Under the pieces are notes generated by a model. That model was given only the letters and a program-made list of their open reading frames with translations. It was not told the DNA's origin and ran no database searches. The translations under genes and the position numbers were made by a program. Shown in pieces: positions 1 to 12,425 of a stretch of DNA of 61,901 nt. Source of the DNA: Cruorifilaria tuberocauda (Eukaryota > Nematoda > Chromadorea > Rhabditida > Onchocercidae); contig JABVXU010000333.1 in NCBI GenBank assembly GCA_013365365.1, positions 1-61,901 on the forward strand, given 5' to 3'. Position 1 is the first letter of the stretch. Each line of letters begins with the position of its first letter.

Positions 1-1518
1 TCTCTCTCTCTCTCTCTTTTACCTCCACCTCCTCCTTCTTCATCATTTAATTTCCCGCATATTCATGTTACACGTCCTCGATGTATGCTGCTTATTCATC
101 TTGACCTCTATCTCTTTCAATACTTGTACTTGACCTCTTGTTTATTAGTTCCATGTAATATTACCACTTTACCTAATCCTTTACTTTGAGAGATTAGAAA
201 TGGATGGTTTGAAAATTATAATTACTTTAACAATATTAATTAATTACTATTAATTATTCTTATAAACTATAAAATAGAATTACCATTATAAATTATCACT
301 TTTATTATCTTCTAGAATTGTTATCATTCTTATCATCATTCCTGTTTTTTTATCAGAGCTTCTTCCATCATTCATCAATTATTCACTTACTATCATATTA
401 AATTTTTATCAAATTATCAGTTCATCATGCATGATAGATGGCGAATTTAAAGTTTTGTTAATTACTGTTATCAATCTGTTGATTACTGTTATCATTTATT
501 AATTAATTATTTTTCTAATTTTTTTGCTCATTTATTTGAACTGTTAAATTACTGTATTTAAACAGTCAGTGATAATTTAAATTTCAATGATTTCAATTTT
601 TCAATCAGTTCAATTTAATCAAATTTCAGATGATAATTTAAAACCTAATATTTTTATTTCATTTTTTTCCCTATCATTAAATTCGATTCGATTGTTAGAT
701 TAGCATATCAGCTTGTTGTTTGAGCTTAAGTAAATCAAATAAACTATAAAATAATATCATTTCCCGCTATTTTAATAATGAAACTAAAAGAGATATTTCC
801 ACGGTTTGGTTGATTACAAAAATTAACCTTGAACTATATACATATGCATATAATTGTATCCAATTCAAATACAATAATCTTATACTAATGTTGTTAATAC
901 TGTGGGCTTAAATTCCTTCAACAATTTCAAAATATGCAATTTAAGAAAAAAGAGAGAGAAAGAAAGAGAAGAAAGGAAAATAGAAGAGAAAAGACGCATA
1001 CAAAAAACAATTAAAATAAATATGAAAATAAAAAAAAAGAAGAAAACAAATTCTAATACAATAAATATCAGGGAAAAAAAGCAAAAAGTGATAAAAGTAA
1101 TTAACAGACTGATAAAAGTAATTTAAAAAAATGATAACAATAGTTAATAAATGATAACAATAATTAATGGATTGATAACAGTAATTAATAAACTGATATG
1201 ATTCAGTTAAAAAATCAAATAAATTTCAATCATTAATAAATGATTACTATCAGTAATGAAAGCTTACAAATAGTCGATATTTTAAAAAAAGAAATGAAAA
1301 TCGAAAAAATTTTTAAAAAAAATTTGGAACACTGTGAGAGAATATTTGACGAAATTATTTCATTAATATTTCGATATTTTAATTCAACGTGTTATGTTCC
1401 GTTTTCATGAAACTTGTTTTCCTCGTCATTTAATTTCAACTTTCAATTAATTATTAACCCTGAAATACTAGGGCATACCATACCATACCCGTGGGTAAAT
1501 TATAGTTGCAACAATAAC

Positions 1519-1552
<34 letters not shown>

Positions 1553-3052
1553 TCTTTCCATTTGAAGATGAACGTTTTAATTTACAGTAAAATGCAGAGA
1601 ATTATTAAAAGTTTAATATTTTTAAATTCCAGCTTCAAAATCTTCGAAATTTCTTGAAGTATTATTTTTCCATTTCCACTGAATTCATTCAAATATCAAA
1701 TATTTCAAAAAAAAAAAAGAAAATTCCTTTCAAATTATATGAATTCTTTTTTTGTGCAAAAATTTGGCTTTAATGAGTAATTAAAAATTAAGTTTGACAG
1801 GTAATTAATATTAAATGATTAAATCTATCATTAAATTTTGAAATACAGCGAGTCATTAATAAAATTATTTAAGTTTGATGCTTAAATTAAACAGTATGGA
1901 AATCTATTGCTGCATTTATTTGTAGCAAAAATAAGCATAATGTATTTAAATAAGTTACTATAAATATCCAAAATATCCCAAAAGTTCAATTTCTTTTTTG
2001 ATTTCTATTTCCGAATAACAAACTTTGTTTACTCTTTGACATTACTGGTAAAGTTAAGGATTAAGTTGTGAAGATAGAGAATGATGGAAAAGATTCAAGA
2101 AATATGAAACAGTATGGAAATTGAATTAAGATTATCATCGTTGCAAAAGATTTCAACGACGGTAGGTAATTCGATGAAAGTGATGATGCAAAGAGAGGTG
2201 ATGGAGGGAGAAAGAGTGAAATGAATCCCTTCGGTATTCCTGAACTTGTCAGCAAATGATTTTCACAAAAACCGGTTTGCTTTTTATCCTTCTTTTTCCT
2301 GTACTTTAAAAAAAAAAGGAAGAAAAATTGCAAAGAATTATCAACAACATTGGTAATCTAAAATGAGAATTTCTAGTGAGAAGAAAAAAAAGAGAATTAA
2401 AAGAAAGAAAGGAAAGGAAGAAAATGACAAGGTATGATAAGATTTATAATGAGAAAGAAAGAGATTATAATTGAGAGAGGTACTGCTTTGAATGAAAATC
2501 CAAATTGTCCGTATTAAAATATTTATATCAATCCGGAATTGTTGTTTGTTAGTGAAGGTGTGGAAAGGGAATGGAATATTGAAGTTTGTCTGAGAAGAAC
2601 CGGTCGATCGTTGAAAAGCAAAAAGAAGCGATCGACGAAGAAGAGACAAATGAACGTTTCATTCCACTGATAGATAGATTATCAAAAATGATCTAGATGA
2701 ATTATGGAAAATCGATGAATCAATAATTTTGATCAGAATGTAGTATGGGAAAGCAATGAATCAATAATTTCGTAAACAATAGAAAATAAGCAGGGAAGAG
2801 AAAAAAAAGAGTTAAGTGATAAATAAACAAATATTGATATATCATCGGAAGAGTATCTCATATTTATTGTTTATCCGGAACAATGAATAAAATGAGAGGT
2901 AAACAAATAAGGAAAGAAGTAAATAAGGAAATACTGAAAGAATATCATACTTATGAATGGGACAATTTAATGAATAAATATCGTTCTCTTTCAGTATCGG
3001 TCGGATAATTTGGTGGAAAGCAAATAAAACAAAATTATCGTTAGTATATTAT

Positions 3053-3085
3053 TATACCATTGGTTGCTATGCAACCAATGGTATA
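3053..3085. repeat. Perfect inverted repeat, 15-bp arms, 3-nt loop
   Basis: TATACCATTGGTTGC, then TAT, then GCAACCAATGGTATA. The arms are perfectly complementary. The palindrome is isolated, and more GC-rich than its flanks. Confidence 0.95.
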
Positions 3086-4797
3086 TCATAAAAATGGTCT
3101 TTTATTAACCTTTTAGTGACCTAATAAATAATTTTAAATAATGATAGAAATCAACGGTTGATCAAGGTCATTAAAAAAATTACCGAAGAAAATGATATCA
3201 ATATGAAAAGATATAAAAATGATTTGGAGAAGACAAATTATCTATCATATGATGTTTACTCCTCTCAACTATCTTCATTCAAATAATTAACCTTATTGGT
3301 ACAATTATCTATGCTAATTAAATTTAATTACAACCGTAAACAAGATAAAAAATAAATAAGATAAATGTTGAGATACTGTATCGTAGACGATGATACTGTA
3401 AAATACCGAAGGAAAGAATTTACTAAGATTTTCATTGATTATATGTATAAACATTTTCTGTTGTCATTTGTTTCTCTTTTCCTAAATAAAAAAACTTTCT
3501 GTAATGGAAATTAATTAATTAAAGGTAAAATTATGAAATGACAAACAGATTAGTAATTTCTTACATTATATCTAGCTTAACTTATAATTATCGTAATCTC
3601 AATAATTGCAATCTCTCCAAATTTCTTCGTACTTTCGTAAAAAGCTGAATGTTATTGAGATTTATGCTTAAACGAAATCCTGAAATTAAACGGTAAAGGA
3701 AAAAAATTAGAAGGGATAAAATAAAATGTCGCAAATAAGATATATTTAGTTTACTTGTTATTTGTTAGTTCACTTGTTACTTGTCATTTTGATAGGACAA
3801 ACTGTTCTCATACTTTGACTTTGACTTATATTTGATTCAAGGATAAATTAGCTTAAGTAAATGAGGTTAACTAAAAGTTAACTTAACTAAAACTAATTTT
3901 TTTAAGTTAACTAAAACTAATTTTTTTACAAAATTTAATAAAGTTTATCACTGCTACAAATAGAGATTATTGGTGAAGCAATTGAATTTTTCCGATAGTA
4001 ATTATCAATTGACACGATTGAGTTATCATTGGATCATTTGATAATCTCATCTAATCAAATTACTTAGTCATTCCATTGCTAAAAATTAAAAACAAGAAGT
4101 GAAAGCGGAAAATAATTACTGTTTATTTAATTAATTACTATCTACTGAATTATCCGTAAAGTTAATAAGATTTTATAAATGTAATATCTGCTACTCTTTT
4201 GTTTTTTGTAATAAAAATTTAATCTGAGAAAAGTTGCTAATAATTTGAAAATTTACAAATGCATCATTTTCTTCTTACTTACAAGTATAATTCAGTCATT
4301 CAAATTTCCATCTAATAATAAAAAACACTAAGCTTCAGATCAATCATTCTTCCAATTTCATGATTTTCGAACTAATTTGAATTTGACAATCATTTTTTCG
4401 AATAATCAAACATCAATGAATATAACAAAGTAAAGATTTAATATTCAATAAAATATTTAAGGATAATGATATGAATTATTGCCATGTTTTAAATTAATTT
4501 TTTTGCATGAAATAAAGGAAAATGAAAAAGAAGTTGGAGAAAAGGGCAAAGTTCTTAAAGTTAATTAATGCCATTCCATTTTGATAATTTTAATGATAAA
4601 ACTATTAAATTATCTATTGCATATAAAAAATAAAATAACTAATATTATAGAAATAATATTACTTAATTAATAGTTGCCAATAAAAGATAGAAATATTGAA
4701 TGATAACGTAATTGTATTTTACAAAAGATAACAGTACCAATTAATAAGTAATTTTATTGTGATAAAATAATGGTACTGTACGATGCCAAGTGAAGAA

Positions 4798-5027
4798 TAA
4801 TAGTAATGATAGCATTACAAGCATGATAATAGTAATGATATCATGATAAGTATGATAGTAATGATAGCATGATAAGTATGACAGTAATGATGATAGTAAT
4901 GATAGCATTACAAGCATGATAATAGTAATGATATCATGATAAGTATGATAGTAATGATATCATGATAAGTATGATAGTAATGATATCATGATAAGTATGA
5001 CAGTAATGATATCATGATAAGTATTAA
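4798..5027. repeat. ~26-bp AT-rich minisatellite
   Basis: Repeated unit AGTAATGATATCATGATAAG-TATGAT, with an interspersed variant containing AGCATTACAAGCATGATAAT. There are about eight imperfect copies. Confidence 0.9.
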
Positions 5028-8000
5028 TGTTATGACAAGAAGTAAAAGTTAATTCAAAAAGGAAATTAAAATGAAAAGAAAATTTGGTATATATTCAAAT
5101 TACGAGAATTATTATCGCTTACTTTACGAATAGATTAGAAGTGATAATTAATGAAAGATGGATGAGTAATCTTATCAGGGTCATCACGGTTATATCTTCT
5201 AGAAAACAAGTATTCTTGAGATGTGAACTACTCCATTGGTTCTATTTGTATTAATCCCCGAAAATGACATTCTCTTCGAGTATTTACCCATTCAATGACT
5301 ATAATAATAATAATGAAATGCTTACTTTACATTTCTATCAAATTTTGCATTTTGAAAATTCTATAAATTTGAAATTTTGAAAAATTAAAATTGAAAATTT
5401 GCATAAAAATTCAATTTAAATTACGAAAAAAGATTGATTAGATATATCGTTGAAAAATATTCCAGTTAGTGGTAAATTGGAAAGATTGTTAAATTCATTT
5501 TGATTTCCAATTAATTTCTAATTCCTATTTTAGTATTTTTCATAAAAACTAACATTTTCCAATCACTTAGCATAAGAAGCATATCGTAAAATTCAATGCT
5601 ATAAAGATTAATTGTAATTAATGACTTAATAATCTGAAATAGCAAAATGATTAATAAATTAATAATTACATTACATTAAATTGCTTGCAAATATTATGTT
5701 AATTTTAGAAATCTGAAAGAATGTTAATTGAGAAATCTTTACATTTCCATAGAGAAAACTTGTTTATTCGAAGACATTGAAATTGTCCGAAGTATATGTA
5801 AGCATCGCATCTGAGATATCTCCCAGTGCTCAGGTAACAAATCCTATGAACCGGAATTTTATTTTTATAACTGAATATTTGTAAAAGATGAAATAAACTA
5901 TAAAGAACTGGCAAGGAGATAATTTAAATTTTAAAAACCGATAACTTCTAAAATAAATATGAAAGCAAGAGAGAGAGAGAGAGAGGGAGAAAGGGAGAAA
6001 GAAAAAAAGTAGAAGGTAGAGTTTTATTGATGGCCTAAGTTGCGTTAAGAAATAAACATATCAGTTAAAGGGGTGAAAATAAAGATAGTCCGATTTTTCA
6101 TGACAATTATTGTTGATTATCTTCCTACCAACCAAATGACTGAGTATAATTTGAAAAATACGAAATTTTAATTTGAATTTCAAATTTTTATTTCTCCACT
6201 CCTACCTTTAGTGCTGGTAAAGAAGGAAGAAAGTAATTAACCTTTTCAACAAAATGAAAAAAAAAAGTATCAATTGAAAAAGATAAATTTTCATATTTTG
6301 CAAACAAAAATAAATTTATCTCACTATAAAACTATTGATTGTATTTTTCTGTTTGCAAGAAAAACTAATAATCACTTATCAGTTTTTTTAGTTTATCAAT
6401 TGGTTATCAGTTAATTAAGTTAACTAAATATTTAACTAAAGAGTTAGCGAATCATCTGAAACAATCAGCTAGAAGATTGCTTTATAAATTTTATTAAATT
6501 TTGTAAAAAAAGTTAAATAGGAAAATATCGATTTGAAAACTAAATTTTTAAATTTTAAAATTATAATAAGCTGACAAAAGGAGATTTAATATAGCAATGG
6601 CAGGTGTTATATATATCGGATAAACAGATACGGACATGGACAGACAGTCGACAGACCGAGACAGACACAGGTATACAGAAATGTAAACATAGCACAAATG
6701 TCTAATAGCTACCAATTTTACCTGTGATCATTCTTCAATACTCTCACAAAAAATATTAGTATTACAATTGATATTGATTGATATTGATTGATCATAAATA
6801 TTAGTTGAAAAGGAATTCAAAAATAGATAAATTAAAAAGACTAGTATTAAATTAATGAGAATTATCGTTATCACCGCGAATTTTTCTCTTTCTTCTCCTT
6901 TCTCCACTTTCTCTCTCTCTCTCTCTCTCTTACAAACAAAGAATTAAAAAGGAATTTTAAGGTATGTGAATGCAAAAGATTGATATTAACTTATAAAATT
7001 TATCAGAACTATTGTTTCAATTCATTCTTTCTTCTCTTTCTCTTCAAACAATCATGATAAATGATAAGCTACTTAACAGTTCTAATTTCATTATATCACT
7101 CTTACCTGTCATAGACAATCATTCTTACCTGTTACAAAGTAATCCAAATGAAATTGTCTTTCTTTTCACAAACTTCTCTATCATATTCATTCAGTGCATT
7201 ATATCATGCAATTAATATCATTGTTTATCACTATTAATATAACATGATAATGATGGATGAAGGATATATATGGTTGAGTACGATAGTACAATAAGTGATA
7301 TGATATGATATGATAATGATATGATAATGATATAGATAATGCTATAATGGTGTAATTGATAATGCTTATATGATTAAAAATTCAATAAAATGGTAGAATA
7401 AATAATACAAAGACCTAATATATGATATACTATAAATGATTTATAAATTCTTAAAAAGATATATTTCGCTTTTATTATAGTAATTAATTAACAATTTAAA
7501 ACAATAAAATATTAATCATTAAAATCATGGAAATTAAATTTTTGAAACTTTTTTCGAATTATTAGTAATTATCAAGAATTATTGGAAATAAAGTTAAAAG
7601 GGACGCTGTGATTACAATGAAATTTTATCACAATTTCAAAGTGTTAATTAATAAACAATTCTGTAAATTCACTTTTTCTAGCTGGATATCATACGGTTAG
7701 TTCGAGGTACGGTAAAGAAAGTGTATGGTTGAATACAGTAGTACAATAGGGATATGATATGGTATGATATATTTTTCAAAAAGTTTTGAACAAAACTGGA
7801 AATGATACTAACAATTAATATTTGCATGAAACTTTAAACTGAAAAGAAATCGCAAAAAATTCAACAAAAATCAAAGTAATAGGAAGAAATTGAAAAATTG
7901 TCAGTTCTGTTGACAATGTGAAAATTTAATTCAAATATTTAATTTTTTCTGAAATGCAATCAAACTTTTTTGGGGCAGACAGTTCAAAGTATCGTTAGCT

Positions 8001-9217
8001 AAACAATCGAGAAAGCATACTTGTTGATCTTTGGAACATGGAATACAGCAAATGGTATGATGAAATAATTATTGAAAAAATTTGTAAGTTTCCTCGATAT
8101 TTATGAAGTATTTTAATTTTATTGTGAAAATTAAAATTAGAAAGTTAAATTAGAATTTAAATTTTGATTTGCACTAGTAAATCAAGTTTCAATGTTTGAA
8201 ACGATATTAAACATGTTTTTATGGTAAAGTATTATTATTTGTCATTGCATTACTTAAACTTTTTAGTATTAAAATTGAGAAAAATATTCGCTGTAAAATA
8301 TTGCAAATTAAAAACATTTGCAAAGATATTAAATTTGAAAATTTGAATTAAAATATTTGTAGTATTTTAATAAAAAATTATCGATTGAAAATTTATAATT
8401 CAAAGTGACATCGAATAAAAAATGATGACATAACATAAAAACTCAAAATGGATACAAAAGTAATAATAGATGATAGTTCGTCTATTCATTTTTTCAATTT
8501 TATAAGTCATATTTCCTCTTAATAATAATAATTATAATTATTAAATAATAATTAATTAAGTTTATAACAATAATTAAGTTTATGAATTGGTTCGAAGTCT
8601 ATTATTCATTTCTTATACGAATTTAAAATTTAATCTAAATGGAATTAAATTTTGGAAAAAGAATATCACTAAACTTTAACTAAAGCTTTGTTCTTTGAAA
8701 AAAGATAATATTAGAACTAACAAATTATTTTATTTTGCAAATAAAAAAATTATCAAAATTTTTTTGGACTTCTTTTTTAGAAATTATACTTCTTTTTTTT
8801 AGATTTTTTTAATTTTATGAAATTATTTAAAATCAATTTGATTTGATATTATTTCCAAATAGTTCAAAGGTTCCAACAGATATGATTAAATTGTTCTGAA
8901 CAAAGCTTCATTCAATCAATTTGTTTATGGATTTATGAATGTTTGTTTATGAATTTTTTTGTTAGTATTCGATTTCAACGGTTTACTATTTACTTACAAA
9001 TTTTCAAATATGAGATAAAATAATGATTCAAATAATTTTTATCACATGAATGATCAAGTTGGAAGTAAAAATTAATCAATTCACTATTGATGATACTTTA
9101 ATAATGAATGAAAAATCGATTACGAATCATTTAGAACATTCTCGATATTACTAATAGGTATGAATTCATATATTAGCACAATTTGACATATTTACTTAAA
9201 TTTTCAAGAAAATTTTT

Positions 9218-9290
9218 TAAATATTTGAAAATTCTATCAGCGCTATAAACAATACTTTCAGATAAATATTGATGTAAACATTACTTCATT
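9218..9290. repeat. Dispersed direct repeat, copy 1
   Basis: A segment beginning near AAATATTTGAAAATTCTATC and continuing CAGCGCTATAAACAATACTT is repeated almost identically at 9829-9899, about 610 bp downstream. Confidence 0.85.
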
Positions 9291-9828
9291 TTACCTTATA
9301 GCAAAGAAGTTTTCGATTAATAATCTGAATTAAATCAAAAACATTCTATTTTCAAGTCTGATCATTATTGATTAAAAAAGATTATCAATTGTTTTTCTGA
9401 TAAAAAATAAAACGGAAAAATAATTTATTGAGAAAGTTATGATTTCATATTGCTCAAATATTGATCGGAAAAGATTTAATAAGAATATTTTCAATAAACA
9501 ATCGATATTCAAAAATGAGACAGACGGTTGATTCGATATGTTAACCTAAAAAGGGTACCTATCTTATCATTCGATAGACAAATAATAAAGTTTCAGAAAT
9601 TACCTATCTTATCATTTTAATAGATGAAAGTTTCAAAAATCATAATAATCTATTCAATTTTTATCCAAATTCAATTTTTGTTTGATTTCTTTGGAAGTTT
9701 TGAAATTTCTTTAGAGAATTATTTTGTATAGAAGTCCGATGAATAATGCAAAAGAAAAATAAACATTACAAGTTTTTGAAAATTTTTTTTTTAAAAATTG
9801 TTGAAGAAAATTTTCAATAAAATTTCTT

Positions 9829-9955
9829 AAATGTTTGAAAATTCTATCAGCGATATAAACAATACTTTCAGATAAATATTAATGTAAACATTACTTTCAG
9901 GTAAATATCGATGGAAACATTACTTTCAGGTAGATATCGATGGAAATACTAAAAG
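9829..9955. repeat. Dispersed direct repeat, copy 2, with tandem 29-bp extension
   Basis: Copy 2 matches 9218-9290 with a few substitutions. It then runs into further units of ACATTACTTTCAGGTAAATA-TCGATGGAA, so the end of the duplicated block has itself been amplified in tandem. Confidence 0.8.
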
Positions 9956-10318
9956 AAAACAAAAGTAATGCAACCTTTCCTTTTTTACTTCGCAAATGTC
10001 TTCACTGATAAATAAATTGCAAAGTGATAACAAATTATTTTTATCATTTTTAAGTGCTAATAGCTATGGCAAACGAGTTTGTGCATTATTCATTTATTCA
10101 AACATTTCTGCGATGAATCAGCAAAATATTTTAGAGAAATATATTTGCAAACGATTGATAATACCATTTGTTATGAAACATTTAAAACTTCAAATTTCAA
10201 ATTTGTGCAGAATTTGAAATTTAAAAAAGTAAAATTGAGCCCAATTCGATGATTTTACTTGCATTACTCTCAACAGGCTTGATTATGAGAAACTTGAAAT
10301 ATCGATAAAATTGACGAG

Positions 10319-10414
10319 AATAAAGAAAGTAAGAAAACTAGAAAGTAATAAAGAAAGTAAGAAAACTAGAAAGTAATAAAGAAAGTAAGAGAACTAGAAA
10401 GTAATAAAGAAAGT
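10319..10414. repeat. 28-bp minisatellite, 3.4 copies
   Basis: Unit AATAAAGAAAGTAAGAAAAC-TAGAAAGT occurs at 10319, 10347 and 10375, with a partial unit at 10403. There is one substitution among the full copies. Confidence 0.95.
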
Positions 10415-11000
10415 GTAAAAAAAAAGAGAACATAAAATATTTGAATTTAATGCTGTGAAAAGTGAAATTATTGTATTTTCAAATTCATTGAATCGTATAA
10501 ATTTAATCTAAATTTAAATTATCGAATTAAAAATTCACTTACTTAATGCTGAATGCATTAGTAAAGAAATTTCAATTTTAAAAAAAAGTTCAAAATTCAT
10601 CGAAATTGAAATTTCAAATAGTTCAGGTGAAAAAAGAAAAAAGAAAAGGATAGATGATGGTGGTAAATAGATAGAGGTATGGTTCTAGAGGTGTGCTTCT
10701 ATGGTTGCAAATTTGATACAATCGATCTCTTCCACCCTCTCAACCTTTTTTCAACTCTACTTTTCTGATCGATCCATAATGGTTATCCATTATTCATTCA
10801 TTCATTTCATTCATTCATCGTAATTTACTCCGAAACAGGTCATCCTCTATTCCTCGCCCCTCTTGACCATTTCTGATCCAATCATTGACCTATACAGATT
10901 TAGGATGGATTTTATACAGATCGGATAAATATAAAATTCATTTTAGAATAAATTGCATTATTACTAATCTTTCGATCATTTGAAATCTGTTAAATAGCTT

Positions 11001-11119
11001 CAATTTACTTACTTGATCTGATCGATTGATTGATCGATCGATCACATCAAGTAAGCAATTTGAATGAGACATTTCGATCGATGATCATATTAAGTAAGCA
11101 ATTTGAACAAGACATTTTT
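11001..11119. repeat. Inverted plus direct repeat with GATC-rich spacer
   Basis: CTTACTTGAT (left arm within 11001-11017) is complementary to ATCAAGTAAG at 11046-11055 across a spacer of overlapping GATC/ATCG units. The right arm and following AGCAATTTGAATGAGACATT block is duplicated about 43 bp downstream (11091-11118). Confidence 0.75.
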
Positions 11120-12287
11120 AAAACTTCTCATTCTTTTTAATTACCCACAAATTATGCTTTTTGCTCCTCCTTTTCATCTCGTTATTTTTCATTCCCAGGT
11201 CTTCATCTCTCTCTATCTCTCCCTCGCTCTCTCTATCCTATTTCAAACCACTTTTCAGTCTTTTTAACTCTCAAATATCAAATTTTTTGATATTTGCCTC
11301 GGAAAACGGGACATCTGAATGATTATTATTTTAAATTGGTATACAAAAATTCCAATTTAAAAAATATACAAAAAACATTTGAAAATCTTTTGTAACAGTA
11401 ATCTTTCTAGAAAAAAATCTATTTTAAATCTTCCATTTCTTACTTAAGTTTTATCTGATGGCTTGATGATACCAAATAAAAATTAGCTAATAGCAATCAT
11501 AATAATAATTAAAATAGTGATAATAACGGTATGTTCATAACTAAACGATCAACCGACCAATCTCTCTCTCTCTCTCTCTCTCTCCCTCTCGCTTTAACTG
11601 CTAATTATTGTTAATTAAATGAAGAACACAGGAAGCTAATCAGTGATATGACAATTTGAAATAGATCTATTATTCATTTAACTTTACTATTAGCAGTATA
11701 TTATTGGTACTAAGCAGAATGAAAAAAAAAAATGATTTACTAAATTTGCCAAAAGATTTTATCAACTTATAGATTGAAATTTCTTTATCATTCTTTTTAA
11801 AATTACATAAAATAATACTGATTAGTGAAAATCAATAAGAATCGCAGGAGAAGTAATACTTTACAAAAGTGGTACACCTGTATTTATTCCAAAATCGACG
11901 CTAAATAATTTACTCCATATTACAAACCGAATTTAGCTATAGCTTTATCTAAGCTTCTGACTTCATTTACTTTACAGTATTTCATTTACTTTATTTACGG
12001 TATTTTGTGATTAAAGGATTACAGGTAATTTAGTATTTGGTTTTTAGCTGAACCATTTTATTGTGTTACAAAAGGTGAAATTAATTAAGCAATTCAAATG
12101 AATTGGTTTTTCAAAAATTTCTTCAACTTTCTATTCGGCAAGAAAAGCATTAAATTTTGTTGGCATTCGTTTTGACTGTAACTTTTTTTGTATAAATACA
12201 AAAGTAATACAAAACTAAAAAAAAGCATGAATGATAGAAATATTTTAGCAACAGAATAAGAATAGGAATTGACTAAATAATGCTTAT

Positions 12288-12293
12288 TTTATT
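12288..12293 (-). terminator. AATAAA poly(A) signal downstream of IFT74
   Basis: Minus-strand AATAAA lies about 130 nt beyond the IFT74 stop codon, a normal distance for a nematode 3' UTR. In DNA this AT-rich the hexamer occurs by chance, so this is only positional support. Confidence 0.4.
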
Positions 12294-12425
12294 GAATAAA
12301 GATAAAGATGATAAGTTTTATCATATCCATGGATTATCACACATCTGTTTTCCATCAAGTTGCATAATATTACTGTGATAACGAAATTATCATGTGATAT
12401 GATAAATAGAAGAAGCATATCAAAA

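Larger units (their letters stand above)
1..12287. other. Gene-free AT-rich flank
   Basis: I see no credible coding exon, tRNA or rRNA here; ORFs are short and of AT-driven composition (I, N, K, F, L). It holds microsatellites ((TC)n at 1-18, (AAT)n 1513-1552, (GA)n 5969-5986, (CT)n 6910-6930, (CT)n 11560-11586), (ATGAT)n-like tracts at 7280-7340, and the repeats listed separately. Confidence 0.7.

Noticed and set aside
2560..2680. Basic open frame (RRTGRSLKSKKKRSTKKRQ) on the plus strand
   Set aside because: Only about 45 codons after a stop, no ATG or acceptor. The sequence is explained partly by a GTCGATCG/CGATCGAC inverted repeat and purine-rich DNA.
8585..8605. GGTTCGAA resembling a tRNA B box
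   Set aside because: No A box, no acceptor-stem pairing and no cloverleaf around it.
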